A DNA stretch of 64,000 bases. It comes from Ephemerocybe angulata. Taxonomy: Eukaryota; Basidiomycota; Agaricomycetes; Agaricales; Psathyrellaceae. The notes beneath the pieces were generated by a model, which did no database searches, was not told where the DNA came from, and saw only the letters and a list, made by a program, of their open reading frames with translations. The position numbers were made by a program, and so were the translations under genes. The stretch covers positions 496,001 to 560,000 of the forward strand of contig JAACJK010000219.1 of the NCBI GenBank assembly GCA_013368325.1, given 5' to 3'. This document shows, one piece after another, positions 35,649 through 46,878 of the stretch (position 1 is its first letter; each line of letters opens with the position of its first letter).

Positions 35649-36137
35649 CACCTTAGTCACATAGGAAAAGGTGCCTCTTAGGCTTTGGAATTTAGTGTTC
35701 GAGCAAGCCTAATAGGCGGGGATTTCCAGGGGGTCTTCCCCTCTTCCCTTTCCCTTTTCCTCTTCCTCCCTTCCCTCTGTTCTTCCACACCAGCCTTCCA
35801 CCCCTCCTTCCCTTTCCACCCTTCCGCCCTTCCCTCTTCCCACTTCCCATCATTGATGTCACAGTCACGGGGTGTCCGGGGTCCTATCGTTTTTTTTCTT
35901 TTTTTTTTTGTTTGGTTCCTCTTCCTATGCCCTCAATATCTGAATCATATAGTTTTGGATACTCCAGGCTGCAAAGAAAACCAGACATAGAATACAATCG
36001 AATGATGTTTGTAAACCAAATAGAACAATGTGTAGCATTTTCAAAATGTTTGTCAGATCTTCAAAAAAACATGACATTTAGCATTGGAATATGAAATTGA
36101 TTAAAGGAAAGTTTCAGTTCGAGCATAATTTATTCTC
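35649..36137 (+). repeat. Left terminal inverted repeat of the KDZ element
   Basis: It matches the reverse complement of 54491-54909. It contains pyrimidine-rich TTCC/CTTCC tracts and a T-rich run near 35,890. About 66 bp around 36,050-36,117 are absent from the right copy. Confidence 0.9.
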
Positions 36138-36177
36138 CAGAGCAGCTTTAAGACAAATCCAAAGTTCTATTCTTGTT

Positions 36178-36590
36178 CCAGCCCTCTTCCAGTAATTACC
36201 TCTTCCAGGAATTCCTTCTTCCAGCCCTCTTCCAGCCCTCTTCCAGTGGTTTCCTCTTCCAGCAACATCCTCTTCCAGCCCTCTTCCAGTGGTTTCCTCT
36301 TCCAGTAACATCCTCTTCCAGCACTCTTCCAGGCCTCTACCAGGCCTTTCCTCTTCCAGGTCTTACCTCTTCCAGGTCTTCCCTCTTCCAAGCCTTCCCT
36401 CTTCCAGGAATTCCTTCTTCCAGCCCTCTTCCAGTGTCTTCCAGTGATTCCCTCTTCCAGGCATTTCCTCTTCCAGGCATTTCCTCTTCCAGGCATTTCC
36501 TCTTCCAGGCATTTCCCCTTCCAGGTGTTTCCTCTTCCAGGTGTTTCCTCTTCCAGGCCTTTCTTCTTCCAATGGTGCATGGAGGCACGT
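36178..36590 (+). repeat. CTTCCAG-type satellite, left arm
   Basis: Dozens of degenerate copies of a short unit with core CTTCCAG (spacing mostly 7-18 bp). The reverse complement of the same family occurs at 54,015-54,440, so the array is part of the inverted ends. Confidence 0.85.
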
Positions 36591-37680
36591 AAAGCTCCAG
36601 TCTATTGACAATGGTTCGACAACACAATACCTGCCTACAGGCATTATCGCATTCCGCATGATGCATGGAGGCACTTCAGTCTATCGACAACACAATACCT
36701 GCCTACAGGCATTATCACATTTCGCATGATGCATGGAGGCCCTTCAATCTATCGACAACACAATACTTGCCTATAGGCATTATCGCACTTCAATCTATCG
36801 ACAACACAATACTTGCCTACAGGCATTATCGCAGTCGGCATGATGCATGGAGGCACTTCAGTCTATCGACAACACAATACTTGCCTACAGGCATTATCGC
36901 AGTCGGCATGATGCATGGAGGCACTTCAATCTATCGACAACACAATACTTGCCTACAGGCATTATCGCAGTCGGCATGATGCATGGAGGCACTTCAATCT
37001 ATGGACAACACAATACTTGCCTACAGGCATTATCGCAGTCGGCATGATGCATGGAGGCACTTCAGTCTATGGACAACACAATACTTGCCTACAGGCATTA
37101 TCGCAGTCGGCATGATGCATGGAGGCACTTCAGTCTATGGACAACACAATACTTGCCTACAGGCATTATCGCAGTCGGCATGATGCATGGAGGCACTTCA
37201 GTCTATCGACAACACAATACTTGCCTACAGGCATTATCGCAGTCGGCATGATGCATGGAGGCACTTCAATCTATGGACAACACAATACTTGCCTACAGGC
37301 ATTATCGCAGTCGGCATGATGCATGGAGGCACTTCAGTCTATCGACAACACAATACTTGCCTACAGGCATTATCGCAGTCGGCATGATGCATGGAGGCAC
37401 TTCAGTCTATGGACAACACAATACTTGCCTACAGGCATTATCGCAGTCGGCATGATGCATGGAGGCACTTCAGTCTATCGACAACACAATACTTGCCTAC
37501 AGGCATTATCGCAGTCGGCATGATGCATGGAGGCACTTCAATCTATGGACAACACAATACTTGCCTACAGGCATTATCGCAGTCGGCATGATGCATGGAG
37601 GCACTTCAGTCTATCGACAACACAATACTTGCCTACAGGCATTATCGCATTCCGCATGATGCATGGAGGCACACGAAGCA
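36590..37680 (+). repeat. 68-bp tandem satellite, about 15 copies
   Basis: The unit contains GCATGATGCATGGAGGCAC, a CTAT(C/G)GACAACACAATAC stretch and TTGCCTACAGGCATTATCGC. Central copies are near-identical and differ mainly at one C/G and one GT/AT position; the first and last copies are diverged. Because 68 is not a multiple of 3, each unit produces overlapping short open frames of no coding meaning. Confidence 0.95.
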
Positions 37681-37765
37681 CCAGTCTCTTGCCTTTTAAT
37701 TAATTCTATTCTGTTTCTTTATCTCCAAAGCATCTGGCCTTACAGAAGGAATTGAGAAGGAACTG

Positions 37766-37840
37766 GGACTTAGCTGTATTTTCGCCATAAGCCTGGGGCT
37801 GTTCGTGCACGCAGGAACCATCACTATTGGTAAGCTTACC
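37766..37840 (-). repeat. Palindrome-bearing subterminal repeat, left inverted copy
   Basis: The reverse complement contains GGTAAGCTTACCAAT (with the 12-bp palindrome GGTAAGCTTACC), a GATGGTTCC block, a GC-rich CGTGCACG-like block, ACAGCC and AAGTCC. The order is the same as in the two copies at 51,956-52,032 and 52,201-52,282. Confidence 0.8.
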
Positions 37841-38066
37841 CTTCTCCTCCTCCAGCCTCTCCTTCTCGTCTCCTGGGACCTCTCGACTTGGGTAAGAAAG
37901 TCTGAGTCGCCAGATCGGTCCAAAATACCTTACAAAATGCTTATATTTCTTTATTAAGACCTCCAAAAGTACTCTGGCCTTACACAAGGACAATATTGAT
38001 AGATGGCTGTATTTGGGGCACACACAGTTGTATATATAGTTCCCCTATATACCACAACATGAATAA

Positions 38067-41000
38067 TTAAGATCCCCGGCGCCTCTTCTTTGGAGACCTG
38101 TCCTCGAAGAAAGAGAAACTATCCTCCGAATCTAGATCACGAAGTGATCCATCAGACAATACATCCCCTCCCTCCTCCCCATCGTCCACTAACAAATGCA
38201 TGGCCTCCAAAGCCTGTAATAACCGGTCATCCGCCTCCAGGTTCGACGTATTGCTATCGAAAGAAACTCCTTCTGAATCAGAGCTTGTTGGACTCCTAAA
38301 AGCGTGAGGAGGAGAGACGACTGCGGGAGGAGCCAACAAGTCCAAACCCCAAGAATTCCTGGACACCACCTTCGATAAACCCCCGACTTCGTCCTTCCAT
38401 GAGTTTATCAAACCCGTTAGCACAGATATATTCTTGGTGATCTGGAATCGGATATCCTCGTCGACTGTCATCAACAGATATAAGAAAAAAGTCCCCGTGA
38501 AAGCAAAGAAATACACTCACGGCACTCGTCAATTGCGCTCGCCAACATTGCAGATTCACGAGAGGACCACTTCTGAAGATTAACACACTCCTCCTCAAGC
38601 CTGGCTATCTCCTCCTTACACCGCTGGACCTCTAACCATGAAAGTATACCAACCCGAACACCATCATTTCCGAGCCAAAGTGGTACCCCATCATGTTCGT
38701 CATCGTTAAGCCCCGAGTCGTCCCAGATTGGTCCGTCCACGTCCAAAGTGTAAAGTTTATCCTGAGGAATAGTACGTGGGATAAGCGCACCAGCAGGAGC
38801 CCGACCATGGACAATCAGCTTCTCAAGATCACCACACATTTCATTGAAGCGTTTCACGAGCGAGGTAATTGTCCCTTGATGACGGCCGACCTGGGTCTGT
38901 ATGTGTGTCTGGAGGTTTCGTTCTAACCCGTGTGATAAGCAACGACGACGAACAGTCAAAAGTCAAAGAACTTACCATTCGACGATACATGCTGGTAAGC
39001 ACGGTCTACTCGTTCAAGTTCAAACTTCCGTGCCTGCAGCCTGGCACGTAAACGCTCCTTGATGGCGAGTGCTTTCAACCGAAGCTCCAGATACTTGTCC
39101 TTCACGAGACCTCGCAAATCCTCTTGGTCTCTCAGCCCCAGCGCCTTTCGCTTTGAATCCACTTGCGTGTCCACCTCTTCTTTCCGCTTAACAAGCAGCA
39201 TGCGTGTCTCAACGAGGTCGTCCAGATGGTCCGTAGACTGAGGATGAGCAATCTTCTTGTCAACCTTCTCGATGTCCTTCGCGAGGTTTCTCGCAAACTC
39301 CATTAGCGTCAGAATGTCCTTGATGCCCTTTTTCGCGAGCCCTTTGGTGGCGTTTTTGAGCGGTCGCGTCTGCGATGAGACCTGAAGACCCCACTCGCGT
39401 TCCAATTCTTCGTCGCTGAAAGTCAGATCCCCCAAGACCTCCATAGCCGCCGTTCGTTTCTCATTGCACTTGTGCCCCTTCCGCCGAAGCCATATGCCGA
39501 GATGACTGAGCGACTGGTCCCGGAGGAACGCGACCTGCACATCGAGGGTGAAAATACGTTGGTGATACTGTAGTACTGATCAGATTATAATACACAAAAC
39601 AAAAGGCAGGAGACGTACCCCAGAAACCCGCAGAGTCGGGATCAACAACTCAATCGCACTCCAAAACCGCTCACACCCCTCCCCATCCGATAGCCCGAAC
39701 CCTTTCCGTTTTCGAGGATGATACACCAGCTGACATGGCCATTGATGGCCGTACGCGTGAAAGACGGAGACAGCCCACCGGATCCTAGGCAAATACGATG
39801 GGAGGAGTCCCCACTTATTACAGCTGCGCTCGAGCTGGCAGCCGATGTCGTACAAAATCCCCACCGTCGTCGACTTCGGGAGGTATTTGAAAAGTTTCTT
39901 GATCAAGGCGATGGCGAAGTACTGTCGCTCCCCGGCGGTCGTCATGTTTGCTATCCACAAAACGCGGTCATGTCGGCAAAGCAGGGCCATCAGCCCCGTA
40001 TCAGCAAAGTACTTGGTGCTGGCTTTCGTTCGCTTTTCGTCCGCTGCTTTGAATGAGTCCTGGCAAGCATCCAACACCGATGTCGGAACCTTCATCCCCT
40101 TCTCGAGTTTGTCTGCCGATGGTTTTGCCTTCGGGGCTGGCTGCGACTCGCGTCGGGGGCGACGCTCTTCAACTTCATCCTTGGCGTCTAGGACCTCCTT
40201 TGGCGACAGGAAGGCGGTGTAGGAGTGTCGGAGGGGCGGGTCGGTACCAACGCCGCGAACCGGAGTACGTCTCTTCTGAGTAAAGCAGGCGTCAATGCAC
40301 ACAACAACCTGAGGACTAACTCTGCACATTAGATAGAGACAAATGGAACGGAATCATAGACGTACGCAGCCCCGTCATCGTCGGTGTCTTCAGACTCCTC
40401 GCTTTCATCCCCCGAGCTTCTCCCTTCCTCGGTGTCCTCGTCATCAATTAATCCACCAAAGCAACATGGGCAGCAGCGTGCGAGGTATGCCGTTCCTTCC
40501 TCCTCTACATCTACCCATTCCCCTAATCCCTCCTCTTCATCTTCGTCCTCCATCGTACTTTTTCCGGGTGTACTCAGGCGGATAATTGCCTTCCGAATGT
40601 ATTTGTCCTTCTCCGCTTCAAGGTACGTGAACCATTTGAGCGCAGCGGTGAACTTCCGTCGTATAACGTCCTTCCCGTTTATCCTGTATCCCCGCCCCCT
40701 CAAGAACGTCTCCAACGTCAAAGTCCATGCCGTCTTGTTTGGAGCAGAGCGAAGGTGAAGCAGTCGAACGAAGTCGAGCATTTGGATGTCGAACGCATAG
40801 GATGGACGGAGCGGGGCCGATCCCAGGAAGCCCATCCGGAGAAGCAGAACACAAGGTTTGCATGAACAGACTAGACTTGTGGAAAGCCCTAGAACGACCA
40901 GTCACTTAGAATTATCATGAGAGAAACATTTTAATAACATACCTTCCCAAGAAACCAGTACAACCTCCAACTTCCGAACAGTCGGCATACAATCGCAGGT

Positions 41001-41384
41001 AGAGGGGACCCTGGAAATCCTTCGAAGATTGTCGGAGGTACGAAGAACTTCCAAGTATACCGGTACCAGCACGGGTATAACTTCGTTGGTCCAGCGTTGC
41101 CACTGTGCACGGCGGGGATCACGATGTATTCGAGGAGGGGTGGAGGGACGTAGAGATGCGATTCGAGTTGGCGAGTGATTGTCGACGGCTCTAGATGGCG
41201 AGGAACCGCCCCTTTGGACAAAAGGGCCCGCAGGAGTCCGCACATCGACGGGAGGAAAGATTGAGACCTTCGAGGAGCCGTAAGGTTTTCGAATGGGCGA
41301 ACTTGAAGCATCTGTCCAGCGCGGTCGCGAACCCCCACCAGGGTTCCGTTTCTTGCGGCTAATGCTTGAAGGTAGACGGAACAT
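38067..41384 (-). CDS. KDZ transposase with CxC zinc-binding region
   Basis: Six exons, 41384-40943, 40888-40366, 40321-39619, 39567-38976, 38922-38521 and 38464-38067 (3060 nt, 1019 aa, frame closes). A basic head precedes a CxC-type cluster (CDC, then CSCKPC after intron 1). The GFLGSAPLRPSYAFDIQML block and a CCPCCFGG knuckle follow. The RNase H-fold transposase core shows DACFTQKRR, ADTGLMALLCRHD, YDIGCQLERS, VFHAYGHQWPCQ and DGEGCERFWS, giving the expected Asp/Asp/Glu acidic residues. A long coiled-coil region and an acidic Ser-rich tail ending in a basic KKRRRGS complete it. It would catalyse excision and integration in the nucleus. All catalytic blocks are intact. Confidence 0.95.
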
Positions 41385-41680
41385 CGGAGGAGAGCCCTAT
41401 GAAATTAGAAAACGAAACTGGCGCCTACCCGAACACCCTAAACAGAAAATGATCGAGACCGTCCATGACTAAGCGAAACTACTAAACATGTACAATTGCA
41501 AATGACGAACTACAGACACCAACTAGAGAAAAGATCTGGCAAGTCAAATGTTAGAAGAATGAACGAAGAGCGACATGAAGAGGTACATACACAAAATACA
41601 CAAATGACGATAGAGCTGCATCCTGGAGCATTAGTCAGTCTGTAGGCCGGCGCTTAATGCATGAGTAGATCACGAACCGA

Positions 41681-44207
41681 TTAGTTTTGGTCAGAGGAAA
41701 GGCGACTGTAAAACGATGCCGGCGAAGAACGAGTAAGAGAAATGGGGGCAAGGCGAACAGGTGCAGTAGGAGGACGGCCGAGCAGCGAATGGACGGTCCG
41801 ACAGTACTCTCCTACAACCAGCCGCTCCAAGACCCTCATGACGCCCTCTGACATCTCCAAGCTTGCGTCGACGATAGACGACGGGCAGTCAGGCCAGCTC
41901 ACCAGCACCTCTCGCAAGGCCAATACATGATGAGCACGCTCCCTCCAATCGATTGACGCCAGTCCCTTGTCGACATTTGGAATCGCCGTGACGAAGAAGC
42001 CGGAATGCTGACCGTCGATAACTGGGAACACACGACGTAAGAAAAGCTCTCGCTCCATCGTCGCGGCGGCCTTCTCTTGGGCTGGTAGCTCGACTCCAAT
42101 CTTCCACTCGTCTGGCCTCAACTCCTTGTCAATCATCAGCAGCTCGAGCCTAAAGTTCGCCTCGTGCAGCTCCCACAGCGCCTCGTCCTGCACTTCTCGA
42201 GTCATTTCCCGCTCGATATCGTCCAGCCTATGAAGCACTATCTCCTTCTCTAGCCACACGACCCTATCCACCTTCCCATAACGAAGCGGCAACGCGTCGA
42301 ATACTGGGTGTCCCTCTCGCCCCCGGTAAGCCCTCGATCCCTTCTGCACATTCCCTCCTACCGGCTTCTTCCCCTTCTTCCCTTTCCCTTCTACCACGCT
42401 CCCCGCTGTTGACCCGCCTGACGACGCTTCCGGAACATCCAAACGAGCATGCTTAGACGAAGGTTCTCCTTGCACATTCCCTCCTACCCGCTTCTTCCCA
42501 TTCCCAGCACGCTTAGACGCAGCTTCTTCCGATGCAGGGGTAGGGAAGTGGCATCGCAAACCATCCAGAAAGTGCCTCCATTGCTGAGTCGCTGGCGCCG
42601 AGGCCGACTCTTCCATCCTCCCAAGAATGACTTCAAGCAACGGTGCACGTATGGCGAGCCAAGCAGCTATGTAGAGCTTACGGTTTTTCGTTCGAAGAAA
42701 GATGTGAGGAGGAGGGTACAACGAGCCACGAAGGTGGTCCTTTTTCGCTATCGTCGTGTTTTTCGGTAGTTTTTTGTAAGCTTCGCTCCACGTCGGAATC
42801 CAAGGAAGCTCGAAGTCCTCATCCATCGAGGTGAGGGAAGATTCGGCGATGGTCGCTTGTAGAGCTGTTCCGGGCCCAGAGGGCAGTTGATAGACCACAT
42901 CTATTCTCGGCGGTCAGTAGAATTCTATGCGCTATCACCGCTGAGAAGGGACCTACATGGCGTCACTTGCATTGTACGGCAGTGGCGATAGCCCACGCCT
43001 GATTCCTTGGTGACGGAAGTGCCAATAGCCGATGCCTGCGCCCGCCCCGAGACCCGACAACCAACGCGCTGCAACGCTTCCTGAAGTTCCGTACCCGGCG
43101 GGCCAGAATAGAGGAGGGGACCCGGGCTGGGCGTTTCCGCGTTCGGCGAGGTATCCGACCTCTCGCAGAAGTCCTTCGTGACGATGGATGGGTCTTGTCG
43201 TTGGACCGTCCACTCCATTTTCTTGACGTGGGCATCGAGGTGGACGGTCATATCGGGAAGGAGGTCGCACGATGGACGAACCAGCCAGACTGGAATGCCC
43301 ATTTGCACGAGTTTCTGGGCATCAGATACGTCGTGCGTGAACGCACCCATCACAGAGTGGTCCACCTTGTGCCGCTGGAGGGGTAGCGTGTGGGAGCGGG
43401 GAAAGAAAATATTGATATAGTTCAGGTAGCCGTGGATGTCGAGACACGTCCGCTGGAACTCGGCAAAGTTGTAGAGGATCGACCGAAATGTCATACCCAT
43501 CTCCAGCCGCTCAAAGCATTGAGACATGTGCGTAACGAGTAGTGCTGGGTTGCTGGCTTGGCGGGTTTGAAGCAGATCCACGACGTCCTTGTGGTACCGA
43601 TCTTTAAATGGGCGTAGTCGTTCGAGAAGAGTGGGGTTCAGGACCACGATATCTTTGTTGACGATACCAGGGATGCCAGGGATGCCAGGGATGGGGAGGC
43701 AATTCGAGGGGGTAAGGATTGTCCAGAGGACCTCCAATTCCTTGCAGTAGCGGGGAATACACGCGAAATATTCGGTCTTCGACGTGTAGAATTGCGGATA
43801 CCGGCTCCGGTCGTCGAACCCATAATGTCCATCGGCTAAGGCGCGGACGACTCGCTGGCCAATGGGAGGCACCACGATGAACTTCTCGTTAGGGCTCGTA
43901 ATTACCCAGAACGCGCCCTCGGGGATCGTTCGACGTCCTCCCGAGTCTTCCAGGACTTCTTCGGCGCGCACAGGAACCCTGGTGACGAAGTAGGCGAGGG
44001 CATCGGTGGCCGCGTAGTCGTCTTGGCCGGAGGTCAGCTGTGCACATCGCAAGACGGTCTGATATATAGCTCACCTATCGAATCACAACCAGGCCTCGTA
44101 TACACCTTCAACTCAATATTGAGATTAGGAAGCCTGTCCAGTATCGGAACTCCTGGCACAGGCGCGCTGGTGCGTCTGGACAGCATTGTGGTCTTGGTAG
44201 TCGCCAT
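41681..44207 (-). CDS. KDZ-element accessory protein 1, 800 aa
   Basis: Three exons: 44207-44106, 44037-42957 and 42900-41681 (2403 nt, frame closes). No known domain recognised. The middle part (exon 2) is globular, with many aromatic residues; it contains GIPVWLVRPSCDLLPD and a short IPGIPGIPGI repeat. The last exon has a low-complexity basic linker rich in Gly, Lys and Ser, then a charged helical C-terminus. From memory, proteins of this general look recur in mushroom genomes close to KDZ transposases. It may be an element-borne DNA- or RNA-handling factor, but the sequence does not show which. Its leader carries three of the conserved-core hairpins in sense orientation. Confidence 0.85.
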
Positions 44208-44253
44208 TCTGCACCGACGTCAATACCCCTCGACGCCGAATCACAATTAGACC

Positions 44254-44342
44254 GGGTGACCAGGAGAGTCTAACCCAGGACCTATGGCGGACGACCATGA
44301 GAGTCTAGTCCAAGGGAAGCGACCATGCGAGTCTAGCTTCCC
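44254..44342 (-). promoter_or_regulatory. Hairpin cluster 1: three conserved-core hairpins upstream of accessory gene 1
   Basis: On the minus strand (the sense strand of accessory gene 1) three copies of a 15-nt core follow one another. The cores lie at 44321-44335, 44293-44307 and 44258-44272 and read TAGACTCGCATGGTC, TAGACTCTCATGGTC and TAGACTCTCCTGGTC. Each is bracketed by a perfectly complementary but different arm pair: GGGAAGC/GCTTCCC (7 bp), GGAC/GTCC (4 bp) and GGGT/ACCC (4 bp). They end 47 bp before the start codon at 44207, so they probably lie in the 5' leader. Confidence 0.8.
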
Positions 44343-44864
44343 AGCCATAGCAGAAACAAAAACACCTTGTGAGTACTTACTTTTCTTGCCGAAACTGATT
44401 AGAAACGAATTAAGTCTAGGAGAGAGAGAAGTGTAAGCGTGTAGACACGTCGAATTGAGGTATGGGAATGGGAACACTCACAAGATAGGAAGCCGTCGAA
44501 GACGGCCTGCGTCGAAGATTGGCCTAGGTAGGGACTGGTCGAGGTAGAGGTCCGAGGAGGAGGAGGTCACAGGTGTGACTGATCTAGGCCCTAACCCCGC
44601 CCCGGGGTCTCCGGTCCGCCGATCCGGCACCCCGGTTAGGGGCGGTGCACGTCTCCCTGCGAATGCCTCTTCCCTTTCGACAAACTAACCGGGGGCGCGT
44701 ACGTGGCCGACAAGGTGAGCGCTGAGGTTTGAATACTAAAAGACTCTACTAACCTTGATATTAGTCTATTCTCCGCCCAGAAACGGCGCCTTCAGGATCG
44801 TCAACAGGACCGTCGCCTCTCCCTCAACCCTCGTTCACTCCCCCTTCTTCCCTGTTCCTATAGC
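44343..44864. other. Divergent intergenic region of the KDZ element, left half
   Basis: No gene. It contains a GC-rich foldback, CCCTAACC at 44589-44596 pairing with GGTTAGGG at 44634-44641, with nested CCGGGGT/ACCCCGG alternatives. Confidence 0.5.
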
Positions 44865-44957
44865 GAGCTGAAGCTAGACTCACCCGGTCGCTTCAGCTCA
44901 GCTTTAAGCCTTGACTCTCAAGGTCGGCTTCCGGGCTTGACTCGCATGGTCGCCCGG
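44865..44957 (+). promoter_or_regulatory. Hairpin cluster 2: three conserved-core hairpins upstream of accessory gene 2
   Basis: Plus-strand cores at 44875-44889, 44911-44925 and 44937-44951 read TAGACTCACCCGGTC, TTGACTCTCAAGGTC and TTGACTCGCATGGTC. Arms are GAGCTGAAGC/GCTTCAGCTC (10 bp), AAGCC/GGCTT (5 bp) and CCGGGC/GCCCGG (6 bp), all perfect. The orientation is sense relative to the next gene, which starts at 45597. Confidence 0.82.
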
Positions 44958-45596
44958 CTTGGGTCCCCTCCGTCAAGTTGGAATGAATATTAGGCGCCCG
45001 TGTCACGAAACACCCCCATACCGTCACCTGTGTCCTGCTGGTTCCTTAAACGTGCGTTTACCAACAGAGCCCACAAGTCCTAATCGTCTAACCGTCCCAT
45101 AACACAGTCTCGGCCTATCTTCAGGTCCCCAGACCTCGGGCGGTCGTGGAAAGATGCCGTGCATTGTTCAGCCCATAGTAAGCACACCTGTGTTCCATAA
45201 AATATACAAAATTCACTAGAATACAGAGGGAAAAACAGGCTTTCGAACGAGTATCTTTACAAGCGATTTGGCCTAGAGCCTGAGTTAAGGTCAGACCGTG
45301 CTCAAAAGTTGCAATGATCGTACTTAGATCCCATATAGGATGTACAACCTCAACCACCATGGGCCGATGTACCTGCCACAGTCATCGCACAAATCGCAGC
45401 CTTCCTTTTCGTCCCATTCAAACCCTCTAACTGACCTATGAATTCCGCATATTCTCCTACAACGCTGGTGAGTAATGAGTAGCTAACACTTTCCGTCGCG
45501 TCGAGATACTCAATGATGACATCTATTGGGCGACCCCGCTTAGCTCTTTCCCACCTTCATCGTCCTTGAGAAAGAACCACGACCATCACCCTCCTC
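44958..45596. other. Divergent intergenic region of the KDZ element, right half
   Basis: No gene or further hairpin copy seen. It presumably holds promoter and leader sequence of accessory gene 2. Confidence 0.45.
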
Positions 45597-46435
45597 ATGC
45601 CCGGCGGTCGACCAAGACTGTATAGCAGCGGTGAGGCTAAGAAGGCCGCAAATCGAGCAAAGAGCGATAAGTACTATCAGATGTACGTGTATTCTTCACA
45701 GGTCTATTGTTGATTCCTTTAGTCTCTAACCCACCGAACCCCAGCAATAAAGCCAGTATAAACAAGGCGAGAAGACAAGCCCGTGCCTCGAAGGACTCTC
45801 GCGTTCGTCAGCCGCACAAGCGCCTGGACAGCCAGCACAAGCCAAAGGCCCCGCGGACCGAGTGAGTCCCTATTCAGAACCATATCCTACCCTAGCTGAT
45901 CATGTTGTCTCTCAAGAGTCGTTCCACCAAGCTCATGTCCAACTAATACCGCGCCAGTTCCTCCTCTTCCCCAAGCGTAAGTCAAGATGGCACCTCTGCA
46001 CGTTTAATTAACCTAACACCATCCCATACGCACAGACCGCCTCCCCCCTCGAAGCTGGATATACTCGCCGACCTCATCCCAACGATGTGGGAACGCCTCG
46101 GGGAAGCCGTCTCGAACAAGTCCCTCACCGAATACCTCACTTGGATCTGCGAACGGTTCGCCGTACTTCAGGAGCAGGATCTCGAGAAGACAAGTGAATT
46201 GTTTGAAGAGGCGCAGGACAAGTTATATCTTTTTCGCTCCGACATTATAAACTATCAATCCCAGGTCCTCAATCTGGAAGGTTGCGGCAAGGTTTGGAAA
46301 GAATGGGAGGTACTCAGGGTCAAGGTGGATAGGTATCTGAGGGAATTAGGAGAGCTGGAGTGCGAGGCGATCCTTGGGCCTGGTCAACTTGTCGTTGACT
46401 TTCGGCGGAAGAGACTAGCCTTTCAAAAGGAGTGA
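45597..46435 (+). CDS. KDZ-element accessory protein 2, 220 aa
   Basis: Four exons, 45597-45682, 45745-45861, 45917-45976 and 46036-46435 (663 nt, frame closes). A strongly basic N-terminus begins MPGGRPRLYSSGEAKKAAN, with further Lys/Arg clusters through about residue 70; it resembles a DNA-binding basic head. A Pro-rich linker follows. The C-terminal 130 residues are a helical, Trp-containing domain with no name that I recognise. I recall this type of start as recurrent in mushroom genomes. The position between KDZ transposase-linked genes supports an element-borne function. Confidence 0.85.
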
Positions 46436-46878
46436 TAGGTGGGGCTGCTTTCCCTCTACGATATTTATTCATTAGCTGATCATCCTTGTATCCGTAGGCC
46501 TCTAGATGTATAGTCTTATAGCATGTACTACTTCCTACCCTTTGTATGAATCGACGAGCCATATCGGTCGAAGCGCACGGCGCCGATTCACTGCCCGAAC
46601 CAAGCCCGAACGCCGATCAGGTTCGCGGGGCCCGGGTCTGGCCACGCTTCAGCTCTTACCCTTGACTCTACAAAACATATCATCCCCGCTAACATGATTA
46701 TAGGGAAGCGAATGCTTCTCTACGTTTCAATCCCTTGGGGCGGAGCGCAAACGGTGATGGAGGCGGGCGTCCAGGTCGACCGCCGATTGGTTATCAGCTC
46801 CCCATAAAACGTCGATTTTATTCCTTTCCGGCTTCTTGCTCCTTCTCTCTCTCGTACCACACAAAACTTCGGATACCA
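46436..46878. other. Intergenic between accessory genes 2 and 3
   Basis: No gene. It presumably contains the promoter and leader of accessory gene 3. Confidence 0.45.

Noticed and set aside
35685..35990. 101-codon frame repeated inverted at 54568-54873
   Set aside because: It is open because of pyrimidine-rich terminal repeat sequence; low complexity and no gene context.
36661..37659. Series of overlapping 66-codon plus-strand frames
   Set aside because: They repeat every 68 bp because of the satellite; the period shifts the frame, so they are not genes.
36590..37680. Possible CRISPR array
   Set aside because: The tandem units abut with no unique spacers and no cas genes; the DNA is eukaryotic.
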